The position numbers were made by a program, and so were the translations under genes. A stretch of DNA of 64,000 nucleotides from Enterobacter asburiae (GTDB taxonomy: Bacteria; Pseudomonadota; Gammaproteobacteria; Enterobacterales; Enterobacteriaceae), in NCBI RefSeq assembly GCF_008080435.1, contig NZ_VRKN01000014.1, forward strand, positions 28,827 to 92,826. The letters run 5' to 3'. The first letter of the stretch is position 1, and every line of letters starts with the position of its first letter. The notes below the pieces were generated by a model. The model had not been told where the DNA came from, searched no databases, and saw only the letters and a program-made list of their open reading frames with translations. This document shows positions 20,996 to 29,168 of this stretch, piece after piece.

Positions 20996-21052
20996 TTCTG
21001 GCTTTATATACACTCGCCTGCGGGTAAAAGCATTAAAGGTGGATGTCGCGTC

Positions 21053-22141
21053 ATGGAGAGGATTACAGTTACTCTCGGGGAACGTAGTTACCCTATCACC
21101 ATCGCGGCTGGTTTGTTTAACGACCCAGCTTCCTTTTTACCACTGAAAGCGGGTGATCAGGCGATGCTGGTCACCAATGAGACGCTGGCTCCGCTTTATC
21201 TCGACCGTGTACGCCACCTGCTTGAGCAGGCGGGCGTAAAAGTCGACAGTGTGATTCTCCCCGATGGCGAGCAGTATAAAAGCCTGACGGTACTGGATAC
21301 CGTCTTTACCGCATTGCTGCAAAAACCGCACGGTCGCGATACAACACTGCTTGCCCTGGGCGGCGGTGTTGTGGGCGATCTGACCGGCTTTGCGGCCGCA
21401 AGCTATCAACGTGGCGTCCGTTTTATTCAAATCCCGACCACGTTGCTGTCCCAGGTCGACTCCTCTGTGGGTGGCAAAACGGCAGTCAACCATCCGCTCG
21501 GCAAAAACATGATTGGCGCGTTCTACCAGCCCGCATCGGTGGTGGTGGATCTCGACTGTCTGAAAACCCTGCCGAAGCGCGAACTGGCCTCTGGTCTGGC
21601 GGAAGTGATCAAATACGGCATTATTCTGGATGGCGAGTTCTTTAGCTGGCTTGAAGAGAATATGGATGCGCTGCTGTGCCTGGATGAGGCTAAACTGGCA
21701 TACTGCATTCGTCGTTGTTGTGAGCTGAAAGCAGAAGTTGTCGCAGCAGACGAGCGTGAAACGGGCTTACGTGCTTTACTGAATCTGGGGCATACGTTTG
21801 GTCACGCGATTGAAGCCGAAATGGGTTACGGTAACTGGCTGCACGGTGAAGCCGTTGCGGCCGGAATGGTAATGGCTGCCCGCACCTCAGAACGTCTCGG
21901 GCAGTTCACACCGGAAGAGACGGCACGCATCATTGCGCTGCTTGAACGTGCAGGTTTGCCGGTGACCGGACCGCAGGAGATGTCGGCGCAAGCGTATTTA
22001 CCCCACATGATGCGCGATAAAAAAGTATTGGCAGGTGAGATGCGTCTTGTACTCCCGCTTGCAATAGGGAAGAGTGAAGTGCGCGGCGGAGTGCCGCACG
22101 ATGTCGTTCTTGGCGCTATCGCTGATTGTCAGCAGGCGTAA
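21053..22141 (+). CDS. aroB: 3-dehydroquinate synthase
   Basis: 362-residue cytosolic NAD- and metal-dependent enzyme making 3-dehydroquinate from DAHP, second step of the shikimate pathway. NAD-binding [11 protein letters not shown] (near 104-114), [21 protein letters not shown] and metal-ligand segments ([25 protein letters not shown]) are intact. It lies 57 bases after aroK. Confidence 0.98.
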   Translation: MERITVTLGERSYPITIAAGLFNDPASFLPLKAGDQAMLVTNETLAPLYLDRVRHLLEQAGVKVDSVILPDGEQYKSLTVLDTVFTALLQKPHGRDTTLLALGGGVVGDLTGFAAASYQRGVRFIQIPTTLLSQVDSSVGGKTAVNHPLGKNMIGAFYQPASVVVDLDCLKTLPKRELASGLAEVIKYGIILDGEFFSWLEENMDALLCLDEAKLAYCIRRCCELKAEVVAADERETGLRALLNLGHTFGHAIEAEMGYGNWLHGEAVAAGMVMAARTSERLGQFTPEETARIIALLERAGLPVTGPQEMSAQAYLPHMMRDKKVLAGEMRLVLPLAIGKSEVRGGVPHDVVLGAIADCQQA

Positions 22142-22233
22142 CAACTAGAAAGGTCAGGCCACTGTCGCAGGTGGTCGTTTAGCTTCAGGTGAAATGCAAA
22201 GTCGTTAGCATAAGCCTTTGAGTGGGGTGTTAA

Positions 22234-23550
22234 ATGGATGAATTCAAACCAGAAGACGAGCTGAAACCCGATCCCAGCGATCGTCGCACTGGTCGTTCTC
22301 GTCAATCTTCAGAACGTGATAACGAGCCGCAGATCAACTTTGACGATGTTGATCTGGATGCAGACGATCGTCGCCCTTCGCGCAGCCGCAACGCGCACGA
22401 AGAGCGAGCAGAAGAGGATTATGAGTCCGAAGAAGATTCAATGGACGAACAGCCTGTAGAGCGTCGCCCGCGTAAACGTAAAAAAGCCGCTGCGCCGAAA
22501 CCGGCTTCCCGCCAGTACATTATGATGGGCCTTGGCGTTCTGGTGCTTGTGCTGCTGATTGTCGGCATTGGCTCCGCGCTTAAAGCACCGTCAACGAACT
22601 CAACCGAGCAAACTGCTTCCGCTGAGAAGAGCATCAACCTGTCCGGTAACGATGCGACCAATCAGGCGAATGGCGCACAGCCTGCACCGGGTGCGACGTC
22701 CGCAGAGCAGACCGCAGGTAACACCACAGCGCCGCAGGATGTTTCTCTGCCGCCCGTTTCTTCAACCCCTGCTCAGGGTCAGGCACCTGCTACGTCTGAA
22801 GGCCAGCAGCGCGTAGAAGTTCAGGGAGACCTGAACAATGCGCTGACGCAGCCGCAGAACCAGCAGCAGGTTGATAACGTCGTGGTTAACTCCACGCTGC
22901 CAACTGAGCCGGCAACCGTTGCACCGGTTCGCGGTGGTAACGCTCAGCCACAAACGGCTGTGACGGAAACCAAACCGCGCCAGACGCAAACTGCAACACG
23001 TCCTGAACGTAAGCAGGCGGTGATTGAGCCTAAGCGTGAAACCAAACCTCAGGCAGTCGTCAAAGCGCCTGAAGTGAAAGCCGTACCGGCACAGCCGAAA
23101 CACACCGAAACGGCTGCGGTGAGCGAGCCCGCTAAAGCGCCAGTCACGCAGACTGCGCCAAAAGCAACGGCGACCACAACGGCACCGGCTGCCACAGCTG
23201 CACCTGCAGCAACGGCTCCAGCAGCCACGGCAACAGCCTCCAGCAGCGCCGCAGGCAAAACTGCAGGTAACGTTGGCTCGCTGAAGTCTGCGCCATCCAG
23301 CAACTACACGCTGCAGCTGAGCAGTTCGTCTAACTATGACAACCTCAACAGCTGGGCGAAGAAATCAAATCTGAAAAACTATGTTGTTTATCAGACGACC
23401 CGTAACGGTCAACCGTGGTATGTGCTGGTCAGCGGTGTTTATACGTCCAAAGATGAAGCGAAACGTGCCGTGGCGGCACTGCCAGCTGATGTTCAGGCAA
23501 AAAATCCCTGGGCGAAGCCGATTCATCAGGTTCAGGCCGATCTGAAGTAA
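22234..23550 (+). CDS. damX: Cell-division protein DamX (SPOR domain)
   Basis: 438-residue bitopic inner-membrane protein recruited to the division septum. Charged cytoplasmic region 1-93, a TM segment about 95-115 ([20 protein letters not shown]), a long Ala/Pro/Thr/Gln-rich periplasmic linker, and a C-terminal SPOR domain (about 355-435, [20 protein letters not shown]) that binds glycan strands lacking stem peptides. The linker is repetitive and the part most different from E. coli; total length is about ten residues greater. It is transcribed with aroB and dam. Confidence 0.95.
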   Translation: MDEFKPEDELKPDPSDRRTGRSRQSSERDNEPQINFDDVDLDADDRRPSRSRNAHEERAEEDYESEEDSMDEQPVERRPRKRKKAAAPKPASRQYIMMGLGVLVLVLLIVGIGSALKAPSTNSTEQTASAEKSINLSGNDATNQANGAQPAPGATSAEQTAGNTTAPQDVSLPPVSSTPAQGQAPATSEGQQRVEVQGDLNNALTQPQNQQQVDNVVVNSTLPTEPATVAPVRGGNAQPQTAVTETKPRQTQTATRPERKQAVIEPKRETKPQAVVKAPEVKAVPAQPKHTETAAVSEPAKAPVTQTAPKATATTTAPAATAAPAATAPAATATASSSAAGKTAGNVGSLKSAPSSNYTLQLSSSSNYDNLNSWAKKSNLKNYVVYQTTRNGQPWYVLVSGVYTSKDEAKRAVAALPADVQAKNPWAKPIHQVQADLK

Positions 23551-23617
23551 TGTTTAAAGCGCAGGATGCTGTCGGAGCTTTCTCCACAGCCGGAGAAGGT
23601 GTAATCAGTTAGTCAGC

Positions 23618-24430
23618 ATGAAAAAAAATCGCGCTTTTCTGAAATGGGCAGGGGGGAAATACCCCCTGCTCGATGATATTAAAAAGCACCTGCCTAAAGG
23701 CGAGTGTCTTATCGAGCCTTTCGTGGGTGCGGGATCGGTGTTCCTCAACACCGATTTTTCTCGTTATATCCTGGCGGATATCAACAACGACCTTATCAGC
23801 CTCTATAACATCGTTAAGCTGCGTACCGAAGAGTATGTCGCAGAGGCGCGCAAACTGTTTACGCCGGAGAATAATCACCCGGACGTTTACTACCAGTTCC
23901 GCACTGAGTTTAATCAGAGCAAGGATCCGTTCCGCAGAGCGCTACTGTTTCTCTATCTCAACCGCCATGGTTACAACGGCCTGTGCCGGTATAACCTGCG
24001 CGGGGAATTTAACGTGCCGTTTGGTCGCTATAAGCGCCCGTATTTCCCGCAGGACGAGCTGTATCACTTTGCCGAAAAAGCGCAGAACGCAGAGTTTCAT
24101 TGCCTCTCCTATGAAGAGTGTATGGAACTGGCAGGCGTAAACTCGGTGGTCTACTGTGACCCGCCTTACGCCCCCTTGTCTGCAACGGCGAATTTCACCG
24201 CTTATCACACCAACAGCTTCAGCCCGGCTGAACAGGCTCGTCTGGCGGAGATGGCGGAAAAGCTGGTCAGCAAAAGAATTCCGGTGTTAATTTCGAATCA
24301 CGATACCCCTGATACGCGCGAATGGTACAAAGCCGCGAAGCATTTTCAGGTCAAAGTGCGGCGTAGCATTAGCAGCAACGGCGGCACACGTAAAAAGGTG
24401 GACGAACTTCTGGCTCTTTATCGCCCCTGA
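23618..24430 (+). CDS. dam: DNA adenine methyltransferase Dam
   Basis: 270-residue GATC-specific N6-adenine methylase used in mismatch repair, replication timing and gene control. AdoMet-binding FVGAGS (35-40) and catalytic DPPY (181-184 in VVYCDPPYAPLS) are intact, as is the DNA-contact segment LYLNRHGYNGLCRYN. The C-terminus stops soon after KVDELLALYRP, about eight residues before the end of the E. coli protein; that tail is not part of the fold. Confidence 0.97.
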   Translation: MKKNRAFLKWAGGKYPLLDDIKKHLPKGECLIEPFVGAGSVFLNTDFSRYILADINNDLISLYNIVKLRTEEYVAEARKLFTPENNHPDVYYQFRTEFNQSKDPFRRALLFLYLNRHGYNGLCRYNLRGEFNVPFGRYKRPYFPQDELYHFAEKAQNAEFHCLSYEECMELAGVNSVVYCDPPYAPLSATANFTAYHTNSFSPAEQARLAEMAEKLVSKRIPVLISNHDTPDTREWYKAAKHFQVKVRRSISSNGGTRKKVDELLALYRP

Positions 24431-24471
24431 GCCGTTTTGCCCGCCGGTAAACACATTTCAAGGAGAAGCGG

Positions 24472-25149
24472 ATGAAACAGTTTTTGATTGCTCCCTCAAT
24501 TCTGTCGGCCGATTTTGCCCGCCTGGGTGAAGACACCGCCAAAGCTCTCGCGGCTGGCGCAGATGTCGTCCATTTCGACGTTATGGACAACCACTACGTC
24601 CCGAATCTGACCATTGGCCCAATGGTGCTCAAGGCATTACGTAACTATGGCATTACCGCACCGATTGACGTTCACCTGATGGTGAAACCTGTTGATCGCA
24701 TCGTGCCTGACTTCGCCGCAGCGGGTGCCAGCATCATCACTTTCCATCCGGAAGCCTCTGAACACGTGGACCGCACGCTGCAGCTGATCAAAGAGAACGG
24801 CTGTAAGGCGGGGCTGGTGTTTAACCCGGCCACGCCGCTGAGCTATCTCGACTATGTCATGGACAAGCTGGACGTGATCCTGCTGATGTCCGTTAACCCG
24901 GGCTTTGGCGGTCAGTCGTTTATCCCCCACACGCTGGATAAGCTGCGTGAAGTGCGCCGTCGTATTGATGAGTCAGGTTACGATATTCGTCTGGAAGTGG
25001 ACGGCGGTGTGAAAGTGAATAACATTGGTGAAATTGCGGCAGCGGGTGCGGATATGTTCGTTGCCGGTTCGGCAATTTTCGACCAACCGGATTACAAAAA
25101 AGTCATTGATGAAATGCGCCGCGAGCTGGCGAAGGTAAGTCATGGATAA
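24472..25149 (+). CDS. rpe: Ribulose-phosphate 3-epimerase
   Basis: 225-residue TIM-barrel enzyme interconverting ribulose-5-phosphate and xylulose-5-phosphate in the pentose phosphate pathway. Metal-ligand and catalytic segments [23 protein letters not shown] and [10 protein letters not shown] are present. AAGGAG precedes the ATG. It overlaps gph by eight bases. Confidence 0.98.
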   Translation: MKQFLIAPSILSADFARLGEDTAKALAAGADVVHFDVMDNHYVPNLTIGPMVLKALRNYGITAPIDVHLMVKPVDRIVPDFAAAGASIITFHPEASEHVDRTLQLIKENGCKAGLVFNPATPLSYLDYVMDKLDVILLMSVNPGFGGQSFIPHTLDKLREVRRRIDESGYDIRLEVDGGVKVNNIGEIAAAGADMFVAGSAIFDQPDYKKVIDEMRRELAKVSHG

Positions 25150-25903
25150 ATTGCAGGCAATTCGGGGTGTGGCATTCGACCTCGACGGCACGCTGGTCGA
25201 CAGCGCGCCGGGCTTAACGAGCGCCGTAGACCAGGCGCTGTACGCACTTGAACTCCCCGTTGCGGGTGAAGAGCGCGTGGTAACGTGGATTGGCAACGGT
25301 GCCGATGTCCTGATGGAACGTGCGTTGACGTGGGCTCGCCAGGAGCGCGCGTCGCAGCGTTCCGCGCAGGGTAAACCGAGCGTTGACCACGCTGACATCC
25401 CTAAGGATGAGCAACTGCGTATTCTGCGCAAACTGTTCGATCGTTTCTACGAAGAGATCGTCGAGGAGGGCAGTTTCCTGTTCCCGGACGTTCAGGAAAC
25501 GCTGAGCGCGCTGCACGCGAAGGGCATCCTGCTGGGGCTGGTCACGAACAAACCAACCCCATTCGTTGCGCCTCTGCTGGAAGCGCTGGATATCGCGAAG
25601 TATTTCTCCGTGATTGTGGGCGGCGATGACGTGCAGAACAAAAAGCCGCATCCGGAACCGCTGTTGCTGGTGGCAGGAAAATTATCCTTAACGCCTGCGG
25701 AGCTGCTCTTTGTCGGGGATTCGCGCAATGATATTCTGGCTGCCCGTGCGGCAGGGTGTCCTTCCGTCGGTTTAACCTATGGCTACAACTACGGTGAGGC
25801 CATCACGCTAAGTGAGCCGGATGTGGTCTTCGACCACTTCAAAGATTTGTTGCCCGCACTCGGGCTTTCGTACAGTGAACATCAGGAATTGAATAATGAC
25901 TAA
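25142..25903 (+). CDS. gph: Phosphoglycolate phosphatase
   Basis: 253-residue HAD-family enzyme removing phosphate from 2-phosphoglycolate, which arises from DNA 3'-end repair. Motif [11 protein letters not shown] (13-22), motif [10 protein letters not shown] and motif [17 protein letters not shown] are intact. It overlaps both rpe (upstream) and trpS (downstream) by eight bases, indicating coupled translation. Confidence 0.97.
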   Translation: MDKLQAIRGVAFDLDGTLVDSAPGLTSAVDQALYALELPVAGEERVVTWIGNGADVLMERALTWARQERASQRSAQGKPSVDHADIPKDEQLRILRKLFDRFYEEIVEEGSFLFPDVQETLSALHAKGILLGLVTNKPTPFVAPLLEALDIAKYFSVIVGGDDVQNKKPHPEPLLLVAGKLSLTPAELLFVGDSRNDILAARAAGCPSVGLTYGYNYGEAITLSEPDVVFDHFKDLLPALGLSYSEHQELNND

Positions 25904-26900
25904 GCCCATCGTTTTTAGTGGCGCACAGCCTTCAGGTGAATTGACCATTGGTAACTACATGGGTGCGTTACGTCAGTGGGTCAGCATGCAGGATGACTAC
26001 CATTGCATTTACTGCATCGTCGATCTCCACGCGATTACCGCGCGTCAGGATCCTGAGAAGCTGCGTAAAGCCACCCTGGATACCCTGGCGCTGTACCTGG
26101 CCTGCGGCATCGATCCTGAGAAAAGCACCATTTTCGTTCAGTCTCACGTGCCAGAGCACGCGCAGCTGGGCTGGGCGCTGAACTGCTACACCTATTTCGG
26201 CGAGCTGAGCCGCATGACCCAGTTCAAGGATAAATCCGCGCGCTACTCTGAAAACATCAACGCCGGTCTGTTCGACTATCCGGTGCTGATGGCGGCAGAC
26301 ATCCTGCTGTATCAAACCAATCAGGTGCCGGTGGGTGAAGACCAGAAGCAGCACCTGGAGCTGAGCCGCGACATCGCCCAGCGCTTTAACGCTATTTACG
26401 GCGATGTGTTTAAAGTGCCAGAGCCGTTTATTCCGAAATCCGGCGCGCGCGTGATGTCGCTGCTGGAGCCGACCAAAAAGATGTCCAAGTCTGACGATAA
26501 CCGCAACAACGTTATCGGTCTGCTGGAAGATCCGAAATCCGTTGTCAAAAAGCTCAAGCGCGCAGTCACCGACTCCGACGAGCCGCCTGTTGTGCGCTAC
26601 GATGTGCAGAACAAAGCGGGCGTCTCCAACCTGCTGGATATCCTCTCCGGCGTGACCGGCCAGAGCATTTCTGAGCTGGAACAGCACTTCGAAGGCAAGA
26701 TGTACGGCCACCTGAAAGGTGAAGTGGCAGACGCCGTTTCCGGGATGCTGACCGAGCTGCAGGAGCGCTATAACCGCTATCGCAACGACGAAGCTTTCCT
26801 GCAGAAGGTGATGAAAGACGGCGCGGAAAAAGCCAGCGCGCGCGCGTCCGAAACCCTGAAAGCGGTGTATGAAGCGATCGGGTTTGTTGCGAAGCCGTAG
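25896..26900 (+). CDS. trpS: Tryptophanyl-tRNA synthetase
   Basis: 334-residue class I aminoacyl-tRNA synthetase charging tRNA-Trp. The HIGH-like motif is in [14 protein letters not shown] (12-25) and the KMSKS motif in [10 protein letters not shown] (near 195). Last gene of the rightward aroK-trpS series, ended by a clear terminator. Confidence 0.98.
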   Translation: MTKPIVFSGAQPSGELTIGNYMGALRQWVSMQDDYHCIYCIVDLHAITARQDPEKLRKATLDTLALYLACGIDPEKSTIFVQSHVPEHAQLGWALNCYTYFGELSRMTQFKDKSARYSENINAGLFDYPVLMAADILLYQTNQVPVGEDQKQHLELSRDIAQRFNAIYGDVFKVPEPFIPKSGARVMSLLEPTKKMSKSDDNRNNVIGLLEDPKSVVKKLKRAVTDSDEPPVVRYDVQNKAGVSNLLDILSGVTGQSISELEQHFEGKMYGHLKGEVADAVSGMLTELQERYNRYRNDEAFLQKVMKDGAEKASARASETLKAVYEAIGFVAKP

Positions 26901-26906
26901 GTAAAA

Positions 26907-26935
26907 GCAAAACGGTAACCATGTTACCGTTTTTA
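26907..26935. terminator. trpS terminator
   Basis: AAAACGGTAAC and GTTACCGTTTTT form an 11-base stem with a tiny loop and a T-run, ten bases past the trpS stop. Confidence 0.88.
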
Positions 26936-26943
26936 GGGTTTGT

Positions 26944-26983
26944 TCCCTCTCCCCGTGGGAGAGGGTCAGGGTGAGGGCATCAG
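26944..26983 (-). repeat. CCCTCACCC-type dispersed hairpin repeat, copy 4
   Basis: Same element in reverse orientation: CCCTCTCCCCGTGGGAGAGGG then TCAGGGTGAGGGCATC. It lies between two terminators at the trpS/yhfL convergent junction. Confidence 0.75.
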
Positions 26984-27001
26984 GCCGCACTTCCCTAAAC
27001 T

Positions 27002-27029
27002 AAAAAACCGGGAAGCCCCGGTTTTTTTT
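27002..27029. terminator. yhfL terminator (bidirectional)
   Basis: AAAAAACCGGG-AAG-CCCCGGTTTTTTTT lies just past the yhfL stop on the minus strand and could also back up trpS termination. Confidence 0.85.
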
Positions 27030-27044
27030 ACGCCTGAAAAACGC

Positions 27045-27215
27045 TTACTGCTGCGCCGCCGGGCCGCAACCGCCGATGATCTTCGAAATGGAGATCGCCG
27101 GGTGCAGCAGGTAATCGTAGCTGCAGTTATTTTTGGTGTTCTGTACGTGACCGGTGCAGGCAGTCAGAGTCGATAACAGGCCAACCAGAACGGCGGCTTT
27201 TGCCAGTTTGAACAT
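27045..27215 (-). CDS. yhfL: Small lipoprotein YhfL
   Basis: 56-residue predicted lipoprotein. A signal peptide (MFKLAKAAVLVGLLSTLTAC) ends in a lipobox with Cys20. A short tail with two more cysteines follows (NCSYDYLLHPAISISKIIGG then CGP), nearly identical to E. coli YhfL. The ATG at 27215 is chosen because AAGGA lies six bases before it; longer in-frame starts add non-homologous residues. The conserved tail suggests a real but unknown role. It lies between trpS and cysG, the same place as in E. coli. Confidence 0.88.
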   Translation of the reverse strand: MFKLAKAAVLVGLLSTLTACTGHVQNTKNNCSYDYLLHPAISISKIIGGCGPAAQQ

Positions 27216-27315
27216 ACGCATTCCTTGTCTTAAAAACGAAAATTGGATGTAACTCAAGGGAATAAAGGGAAAATTTCCACTTCGGGGCGGTATGTTATCG
27301 ACAGCGGTAAGAGGG

Positions 27316-27339
27316 GAGTAGTCCGCTTAAGGACTACTC
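27316..27339. other. Hairpin between cysG and yhfL
   Basis: GAGTAGTCC and GGACTACTC form a perfect nine-base stem with a six-base loop, about 20 bases past the cysG stop. There is no T-run on the cysG strand, so it may mark an mRNA 3' end or a weak terminator. Confidence 0.5.
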
Positions 27340-27358
27340 TGGAAAGGAATAATATGCG

Positions 27359-28732
27359 TTAGTGATTCGAGAACCAGTTCAGCTTGTCGCGCAGTTCAAC
27401 CACACGGCCCACCACAATCAGCGCCGGGCTTTCAACCTGCTGCGCAAGTTCACCGAGCTGCGTCAGCACGCCATTCACCACGCGTTGCTTGATGGACGTA
27501 CCGTTTTCCACCAGCGCAACGGGCATATCAGCCTCCATGCCGTGCTCCAGCAGTTTCGCCTGAATCGTCGCGGCCTGGTTCAACCCCATATAGAACACCA
27601 GCGTCTGCTTTTCGGCGGCCAGGTTATGCCAGTCCAGCTCGCTGCCGGTTTTCAGGTGCCCCGTCACCAGACGCACGCTCTGGGCGTAGTCGCGGTGGGT
27701 CAACGGAATGCCAGAGTAAGCTGAGCAGCCGGACGCCGCCGTAATGCCCGGCACCACGGAGAACGGAATGCCCGCGTCACACAGGGTTTCCAGCTCCTCG
27801 CCACCGCGACCAAAGATAAACGGATCGCCACCCTTCAGGCGCACCACGCGTTTGCCTTTTTGCGCCTCGCGCAGCAGGATCTGGTTAATCTCCTCCTGCG
27901 GCACGCAGTGATAGCCCGCCCGTTTGCCAACGAATACGCGGTCGGCATCGCGGCGCACCAGGTTCATGATGTCATCGGAGACCAGGCGATCGTAAACCAC
28001 GATATCGGCCTGTTGGATCTGCTGTAGACCTTTGAGCGTCAACAAGCCCGCATCGCCCGGGCCAGCGCCCACCAGCACCACTTCGCCGTGATGGTCCAGC
28101 GGTTCAGAGAATAACTGCGCCGTTGTCTCTTCAACCGCTTTGCTGTCCTGATTGGCCAGCGACTGCGCCAGCCTGTCGTTCACAAAGAATTTTTCCCAGA
28201 AGCGACGGCGCTCGCCAACGGTCGAGAAGGTTTGCTTCACGCGGGAGCGGAGCTGCCCGGCGTAATGGGCAATCTGACCAAGATGCTGAGGCAGCACGGC
28301 CTCCAGTTTTTCCCGCAGCAGGCGGGCGAGAACCGGCGAGCGTCCGCCGGACGACACCGCGATCATCAGCGGCGAGCGGTCGATAATCGACGGCATGATA
28401 AAGCTGGCCTCTTTCGGCGCATCCACCACGTTGCAGAAGATACGGCGTACCTCGCAGGCATCGCTAACGCGCTGGTTCACTTCATCGTCATCCGTAGCGG
28501 CAATCGTCAGCCAGCAGCTATCGAGCAGGGATTCATCAAACTTCCCCTGCACCAGCGTGAGCATCCCTTCCTGGGCCCAGACCTCAAACTGTGGGGCAAA
28601 GGCGAGGGCGTTGACGGTCAGTCGCGCGCCAGCCTCTAACAGCAGGCGCGCTTTGCGTTCAGCCACGTCGCCGCCGCCCACGAGCAGGCAGTCGCGGTTG
28701 CGTAATTGACAAAAAATCGGCAGGTGATCCAC
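27359..28732 (-). CDS. cysG: Siroheme synthase CysG
   Basis: 457-residue trifunctional enzyme making siroheme from uroporphyrinogen III. N-terminal dehydrogenase/ferrochelatase half (about 1-215) with the NAD site [20 protein letters not shown]-terminal SUMT methyltransferase half (about 216-457) with [15 protein letters not shown] and [16 protein letters not shown]. The GTG at 28732 gives the E. coli start and length; an upstream ATG would add six residues. Siroheme is the cofactor of NirB just upstream, which explains the linkage. Confidence 0.97.
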   Translation of the reverse strand: MDHLPIFCQLRNRDCLLVGGGDVAERKARLLLEAGARLTVNALAFAPQFEVWAQEGMLTLVQGKFDESLLDSCWLTIAATDDDEVNQRVSDACEVRRIFCNVVDAPKEASFIMPSIIDRSPLMIAVSSGGRSPVLARLLREKLEAVLPQHLGQIAHYAGQLRSRVKQTFSTVGERRRFWEKFFVNDRLAQSLANQDSKAVEETTAQLFSEPLDHHGEVVLVGAGPGDAGLLTLKGLQQIQQADIVVYDRLVSDDIMNLVRRDADRVFVGKRAGYHCVPQEEINQILLREAQKGKRVVRLKGGDPFIFGRGGEELETLCDAGIPFSVVPGITAASGCSAYSGIPLTHRDYAQSVRLVTGHLKTGSELDWHNLAAEKQTLVFYMGLNQAATIQAKLLEHGMEADMPVALVENGTSIKQRVVNGVLTQLGELAQQVESPALIVVGRVVELRDKLNWFSNH

Positions 28733-28841
28733 GACGTTACCTCGCAGCATGCATGGAGGGGGTAAGAATTGACGTCAGGATAACAGCAGGAATCGTACAG
28801 AACATACGACTTTCCTGCCGCTATCCCTAAAAGGGCGGAGG
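28733..28841 (-). other. Short nirD-cysG gap, no nirC
   Basis: In E. coli the nitrite/formate-channel gene nirC lies here. This gap is only about 109 bases and contains no channel-protein coding potential. It holds an imperfect hairpin (CAGGAATCGTA pairing with TACGA..TTTCCTG, about 28783-28816). Confidence 0.8.
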
Positions 28842-29168
28842 TTAGCCTTTCAGTTGCACCTTGCCGTCCTTCACGCGAGCGTCGTAGTGCTTCACTGAAT
28901 GACTCTCATCTTCCATGCAGTAGCCATCGCTTAAGCGGAAACGCTGCTTTTTCAGCGGGCTGGCGACCCACAGTTCGCCCTGATGCTCGGCAATCAAGCC
29001 GCGGGAGAGTACGCTGGCCTCGAAGAACGGGTCGATATTGCTGATGGCAAAAACCTGTTCATCGTGGCGAGGGCGGAAAATCGCGACCTGCTCGTTGCCC
29101 AGCAGCGCGCATACGCCGGTGGCCGGGATGATGTCGTTAATATCGCAAATGTTTATCCACTGGCTCAT
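28842..29168 (-). CDS. nirD: Nitrite reductase small subunit NirD
   Basis: 108-residue cytosolic partner of NirB with a Rieske-like fold but without iron-sulfur ligands, as usual for this family. Segments GVCALLGNEQVAIFRP and FEASVLSRGLIAEHQGELWVASPLKKQRF match E. coli NirD. Its start overlaps the nirB stop by four bases. Confidence 0.97.
   Translation of the reverse strand: MSQWINICDINDIIPATGVCALLGNEQVAIFRPRHDEQVFAISNIDPFFEASVLSRGLIAEHQGELWVASPLKKQRFRLSDGYCMEDESHSVKHYDARVKDGKVQLKG

Noticed and set aside
22650..23270. Repetitive Ala/Pro/Thr-rich DNA
   Set aside because: This is the flexible periplasmic linker of DamX, a normal feature of the protein.
25968..26990. A 340-codon frame antisense to trpS
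   Set aside because: Same codon-bias artefact; its start lies in the trpS terminator and repeat region and the product resembles nothing.
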